The notes under the pieces were generated by a model, which saw only the letters and a program-made list of their open reading frames with translations, did not search any database and was not told the DNA's origin. From an uncultured bacterium (lineage in GTDB: Bacteria > Myxococcota_A > Bradymonadia > UBA7976 > VGTA01), in the NCBI GenBank assembly GCA_943788935.1, contig CALSSE010000011.1, forward strand, positions 1-64,000: 64,000 nt of DNA, written 5' to 3'. How positions within the stretch are numbered: the stretch's first letter is position 1; each line of letters begins with the position of its first letter. The position numbers and the translations under genes were made by a program. This document shows positions 62,101 through 64,000 of this stretch, piece by piece.

Positions 62101-64000
62101 ATTATACCCTGCGACTCACAGTCTCGAATTGTATCGGGACACCCCGCGATCAGGTGTTGAACTTCCGCGTGAACCGTCCGCCGGTCGCTAGACCACGTCC
62201 TGATGGTCACCCTAGCGCAGATCCGAACGCAGATAACGCGTACATTGTGGCAGAGGGCTCTCCATTGACCCTAGACGCGACAGCGTCAACCTCGCCTGAG
62301 TTTGATGATCAAGTCGTAGGCTTTCAATGGACGATTCCGGGCCAGCAGGCGCTTCAGGGACCTTCTCCGGCTCTAGATACCAATGAAGATGGGGTGTTTA
62401 ATGGGACTCTACAGGTCACTGACAGCCTAGGCGCGACTCATTCAGAGAGCGTCCAAGTGACGATCTCTGATATTGACCCAGTGGTGAACGCCGGCGGTCC
62501 TTATGTCGCTGACCAAGGGATCCCGGTTCGCTTTGATGGAAGCCGCAGCCGCAGCCTCAATCCGGCGGCGGATCAGATCGTGAGCTATACGTGGTCATGG
62601 GATGATGGGACACCAGATTCGATAGGGGTCGTTCAAGAGCACACCTTCACCGCTCAAGGTGCATTTAACGTAGCGTTGACCGTCTGTGACGAGGACAGCT
62701 GCTCAGAGAGCGTCGTCGGGGTAGTGATCGCTGACGTCGACCCTGAGATCGAGAGCGTGTATATCACCGACGTGATGGGAGAGGTGAACGGAGATCGACC
62801 CGATCCAGTGATCGGCTATGAGATCGTACCGGTCACCTTCGGAGTGACGGCGACCCCAGGAGCGCCAAACGACCCGATTACGCTCTATCAGTGGGATTTC
62901 GATGGGGATAACTTGTTCGATGAGAACACCGAGGATCCAAGCGTGACGTGGCAGTTTATGGAGCCAGGACTCTATAACGTGGGTGTACTCGCCCGTGACC
63001 GTGACTCGTTCACCTTCCGCACCCAGCTCGTCGACGTTAAAGCAGTGGACTTTGAGACGACGTTCAACTACGCCAAATATCGCCTAGAAGAGGTGTTGAC
63101 CGGTGGAGGACTTAACGTGATCAACCGCGCTCGCTTGGCGAACACCGGATCAGCGATCAATAATGGGATTTGGGGTCAGGTCAATGATGGTCTAGTCGTC
63201 GATCCGATCGCTGAATACGCAGATGGCCGGATGGATAATGCCAACTCAGCGCGCGCTGAGCGGATCCACTTGCAGACTCAAGGGGTGTCCTTCTCCGCGG
63301 CTCAGAGAGTGCTCAGTGACTTCACCCAAGCGCAGGCGAATGGTGCCGACTTTGGGACAGCCATTTGGGCGATCTCTCGTCAGCTTCGCCGGGAGTTGGA
63401 TTATGATCTTCAGGCGGTTCAAGCAGATACCGATGGTCGTTACAACAGTCGCTCCGCTGATCCGGTTTATAGTCGTCGGTTGGATTTGACAGAGGGCTAT
63501 CTTGACGAGGTTGTGACCCTGTTTGATGATCCCGCTTTTGAGCGTGATGCGCGTAGCCTGAACCAACCAGAGGGCTTAAGCCTTGATCTTCAACGAGACG
63601 CTCGCAGCGGCCTTGATTGGTTAGGGATCGCTGTCGATCAGTGTTCAGACCCACGCTTTAATGGCTTTATTGTGGACGCTGATCAAAGTAACCCGAGCGG
63701 GTACTCAGTGGCGGCAGATGGAGTACGGGCGATCGCCTATGACGCTCTTGAAGACATGCTCACCGAGATCATTGCCTATGCTGATCGAGGCGGAGCGCAG
63801 AGCCCCTCACCAGGGAAAGAGCGTATCATCGAAGCGGCGACTAGCCTCGCCGAGATGCTAGAGAGAGCGAACCAAGGTATGGCATATAATTGTCAGCAGG
63901 ACTGCTCTTCTAACCGCAACGCCCTAGAGATCGAGATCGAGGCAATGGACCTGATCGCGGCCCTCGACGCCGCTTCAGTAAGCGGTGCCTATGTCATGCA
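56106..64000 (+). CDS. Giant secreted PKD-repeat protein (3' end beyond window)
   Basis: An open frame with no stop to the window end, at least 2631 codons. The signal peptide is MRYLLLLKPQVFICVVIALC through SAVYA. Residues about 150-620 are an unrecognised, aromatic-rich region that may be an alpha/alpha toroid (WAYIGLESAEVAGG, DGGGAYDNRGG). From about 630 to about 2300 there are many PKD/Ig-like domains, several opening with ANAGGPY/ATGGPY and containing YEWDxD strands (ISRYEWDIG, IVSYEWDLDGDG). A short Cys-rich module (CNSDQDCAEGYC) is at about 1311. The last about 300 residues are helical. A likely surface adhesin or structural protein; no enzyme motif seen. Confidence 0.85.
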   Translation, partial: MRYLLLLKPQVFICVVIALCTSAVYAESNQVIIVPFSQQNPQLPHPAHEGAPITLKGVIRDAQCGSYNIRWDINQNGNFDDDYGYNAGRNGTTLTVRDIGRGFVVPYVDRDKPMNINVRARPNCGGQGDKFGTFKLFIYNFGENGQGRENLSRDPRNWSDEQFEILVSMAIQENLWHTHRHMGGFSGRNNAQIEAHTSYSATTGLGQWLFVINNHLPAYPPESLGANEPSPAGWLDENARRWNVDPYAESAMRLLNYNVNRTGSTGIPGADEESTCGYRGNNQTSCNRIAGTTDRSGLYSRSSNTYYAGISAGAISTVLPALQGTRIKVGPAAGQQWNWYVQQLVDFLGYGQIDGGCGDGGWYYSPYNGSGGCGAADLSTTQWAYIGLESAEVAGGPYGVFVNNRHKYRIANNVVRNQQGDGGGAYDNRGGTSDLKLTGGQLLAARWLDMHNMGNSGSDPFPSQSGHSYRTLRNTQDRYYNFVRDWFTKRRVRGTHWQDGMWQHGDYLCGNSNTIYNGGKCGNTYSLYSHQKAYHTGSPELHHVGNYDWYRMFGTYYIRAMNRYAQNNDGSWNYSGMGSISDSYCDIHSVTCAYGNGHMSSVMGGLVLTPAVFNPKPVAQGGVSTTQVTEGCVPGNGQVEFSHSDSFHPNSDARITTYYWDANQADGLWWETGANPDLDINGDALRTADPLAALTYVYTRRGTYTPTLRVEDNSGQTKSLTLPQITVGAAADVPPSIATGGPYIIEVNDNLQLNGSASDGNSACGDRTTVTWNVDYELENPNNRTFETQGEKPSVNWGGVLSQLPRNRALTVQVRVSDQFNGNNEAPIESTTLFIYDRVPVVEARVNPAEVSCQQEITFDASDSYHPNPQRTIANFQWEIDGRTSDRAIFTTNFPSFGERQARVTVTDDLGRSSSETLDFNVNQGNLPPNVRLAADEVTVMSNAAVVLDARQSFEPNANCGDRIVAYEWDMQADGVRLNGQAGADFNGAQIQIPVADWHQAMGWENNATMIVRLTLRDTLGATSTHDITVNAVRAEPIPRISQVPDPASFRVDDGSSSVRLDGRESSSLLEGVTISRYEWDIGCDGNYEREQGQFLYERVFAPGTRLADIQANPVTVCLRVTDSNGNIGISDPYTINYQELGNTDPFADADPSDAPEVGYNVLEGDGVTLDASSSFDPDREDFDDYIRQFAWSVNGNNGGPLTVVAIDENDAEAQMLELSSGQLAGYGIVERGEYAISLRVTDTSGNTGDDVSTLVVHRATPDINVVINPVNASPNSRVTFDASRSEHTHPDVDVNQVIWFFGDLEPVGGACNSDQDCAEGYCINNPATDELTCMDGSLGSQEGEVVNRTFDTITPEQGDAISVTVVVRDTNGGQSQSGGDGDFNEGDDGNDINFGIRIDQGNRLPVANPGGGTGVGDDEVIGAYTIIDDGEQTVTFDGSDSADPDEAFGDEITAYTWTIGTCVCSTDAANHNNCPIDQNQVGDRLPQLTLGQLSQCQINGAGSYEINLSVTDRFGQVASSSTNLNVIEGPQAFAQADPNRTGCEQVVTFDGRGSSSTGPAEQGFNIVSYEWDLDGDGEADFNNPFFEVPVTAQPSGDPPQVILTARLTVTNAIGEALIALGEDPGPHQSIDDIQVIIDVQNLPPVANAGGPYRTGGNNGNFAPVSVDGRGSIDPNAPCDQIEVYWWDTDGDELYGCEDNDGPMTIDGRQCDYVGPTISFANSSWQPNTTASVGLKVRDQFGVWSQPSNADIIVDNVIPPSGEVISPRVSACATDAGGGNSTAQLLVRHPANPPQPVLIEVSVAGQVAGSVRVANFNGDKEAIVDVPLDLAGIPQGEHEVVASFTLESNRNSRTEATSGGRVTFDFTPPTITLGAQPAENVCYQNGRVPSAEIDVEDNFDNAPQVSQSVIEDGCGRTLRVVARDRCGRESTAERLYRVGTAVSLLIDGVQEGALNNQAQVSWEVDGLDTCANNIEANLSRDGGAPVPYAENNLINTPGDYTLRLTVSNCIGTPRDQVLNFRVNRPPVARPRPDGHPSADPNADNAYIVAEGSPLTLDATASTSPEFDDQVVGFQWTIPGQQALQGPSPALDTNEDGVFNGTLQVTDSLGATHSESVQVTISDIDPVVNAGGPYVADQGIPVRFDGSRSRSLNPAADQIVSYTWSWDDGTPDSIGVVQEHTFTAQGAFNVALTVCDEDSCSESVVGVVIADVDPEIESVYITDVMGEVNGDRPDPVIGYEIVPVTFGVTATPGAPNDPITLYQWDFDGDNLFDENTEDPSVTWQFMEPGLYNVGVLARDRDSFTFRTQLVDVKAVDFETTFNYAKYRLEEVLTGGGLNVINRARLANTGSAINNGIWGQVNDGLVVDPIAEYADGRMDNANSARAERIHLQTQGVSFSAAQRVLSDFTQAQANGADFGTAIWAISRQLRRELDYDLQAVQADTDGRYNSRSADPVYSRRLDLTEGYLDEVVTLFDDPAFERDARSLNQPEGLSLDLQRDARSGLDWLGIAVDQCSDPRFNGFIVDADQSNPSGYSVAADGVRAIAYDALEDMLTEIIAYADRGGAQSPSPGKERIIEAATSLAEMLERANQGMAYNCQQDCSSNRNALEIEIEAMDLIAALDAASVSGAYVM

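Noticed and set aside
57000-63900. Minus and + strand small frames inside the PKD giant
   Set aside because: The continuous frame from 56106 translates into repeated PKD-type domains. The others lack starts and similarity.

Overview
The window looks like chromosome from a Gram-negative bacterium with a deltaproteobacterial or Myxococcota/Bradymonadota-like gene repertoire. The signs are a Tad/Flp pilus locus, a Ser/Thr kinase with PEGA domains, cysteine-rich lipoproteins with low-complexity linkers after the lipobox, a TonB-domain/TonB-receptor fusion, a giant PKD-repeat secreted protein and SUMF1-type domains. No rRNA, tRNA, phage, IS element or CRISPR array was recognised. The taxonomic placement is inference from gene content.

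Layout. (1) Positions 1-9967, + strand: a Tad pilus locus (partial pseudopilin-like end, cpaB, cpaC secretin, tadZ, cpaF/tadA ATPase, tadB, tadC, tadD-like TPR lipoprotein, a small lipoprotein, a vWA-domain TadG-like protein). (2) 9968-14115, - strand: ABC-2 exporter pair, ctaB (heme O synthase) and a GT4 glycosyltransferase. (3) 14296-19943, + strand: a putative envelope protein, a TonB-domain/TonB-dependent receptor fusion and a lipoprotein coupled to it. (4) 19944-22565, - strand: a HIT/methyltransferase fusion and an aminotransferase. (5) 22739-28708, - strand: a complete nqrABCDEF operon for the Na+-pumping NADH:quinone reductase. (6) 28976-40592, - strand: a two-gene unit made of a 3053-residue pentapeptide-repeat giant with a C-terminal SUMF1/FGE-like domain, followed with an 8-nt overlap by a polytopic membrane protein with a toroid-like C-terminal half. 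(7) 40923-43789, + strand: a lipoprotein with an AGAT repeat, then a divergent YrdC/Sua5-like protein. (8) 43976-48873, - strand: a membrane pyrophosphatase with a unique Cys-rich tail, then the housekeeping set prs-rplY-pth. (9) 49032-52686, - strand: a Cys-rich lipoprotein and an adjoining cNMP-binding/ferredoxin/transmembrane redox protein. (10) 52931-64000, + strand: a PEGA Ser/Thr kinase and the first 2631 codons of a PKD-repeat giant that runs off the window.

Functional themes. The Tad genes form an adhesive pilus machine. NQR and a K+-dependent-type membrane pyrophosphatase both suggest an ion-based (possibly Na+) energy economy. Many remaining genes encode large envelope or surface proteins built from repeats. 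The most unusual unit is the pentapeptide giant and its membrane partner, for which no described function is known to me. Many intergenic and coding segments also carry short, recent-looking tandem duplications (12-24 bp), including a triplicated Shine-Dalgarno sequence in front of the HIT/methyltransferase gene.
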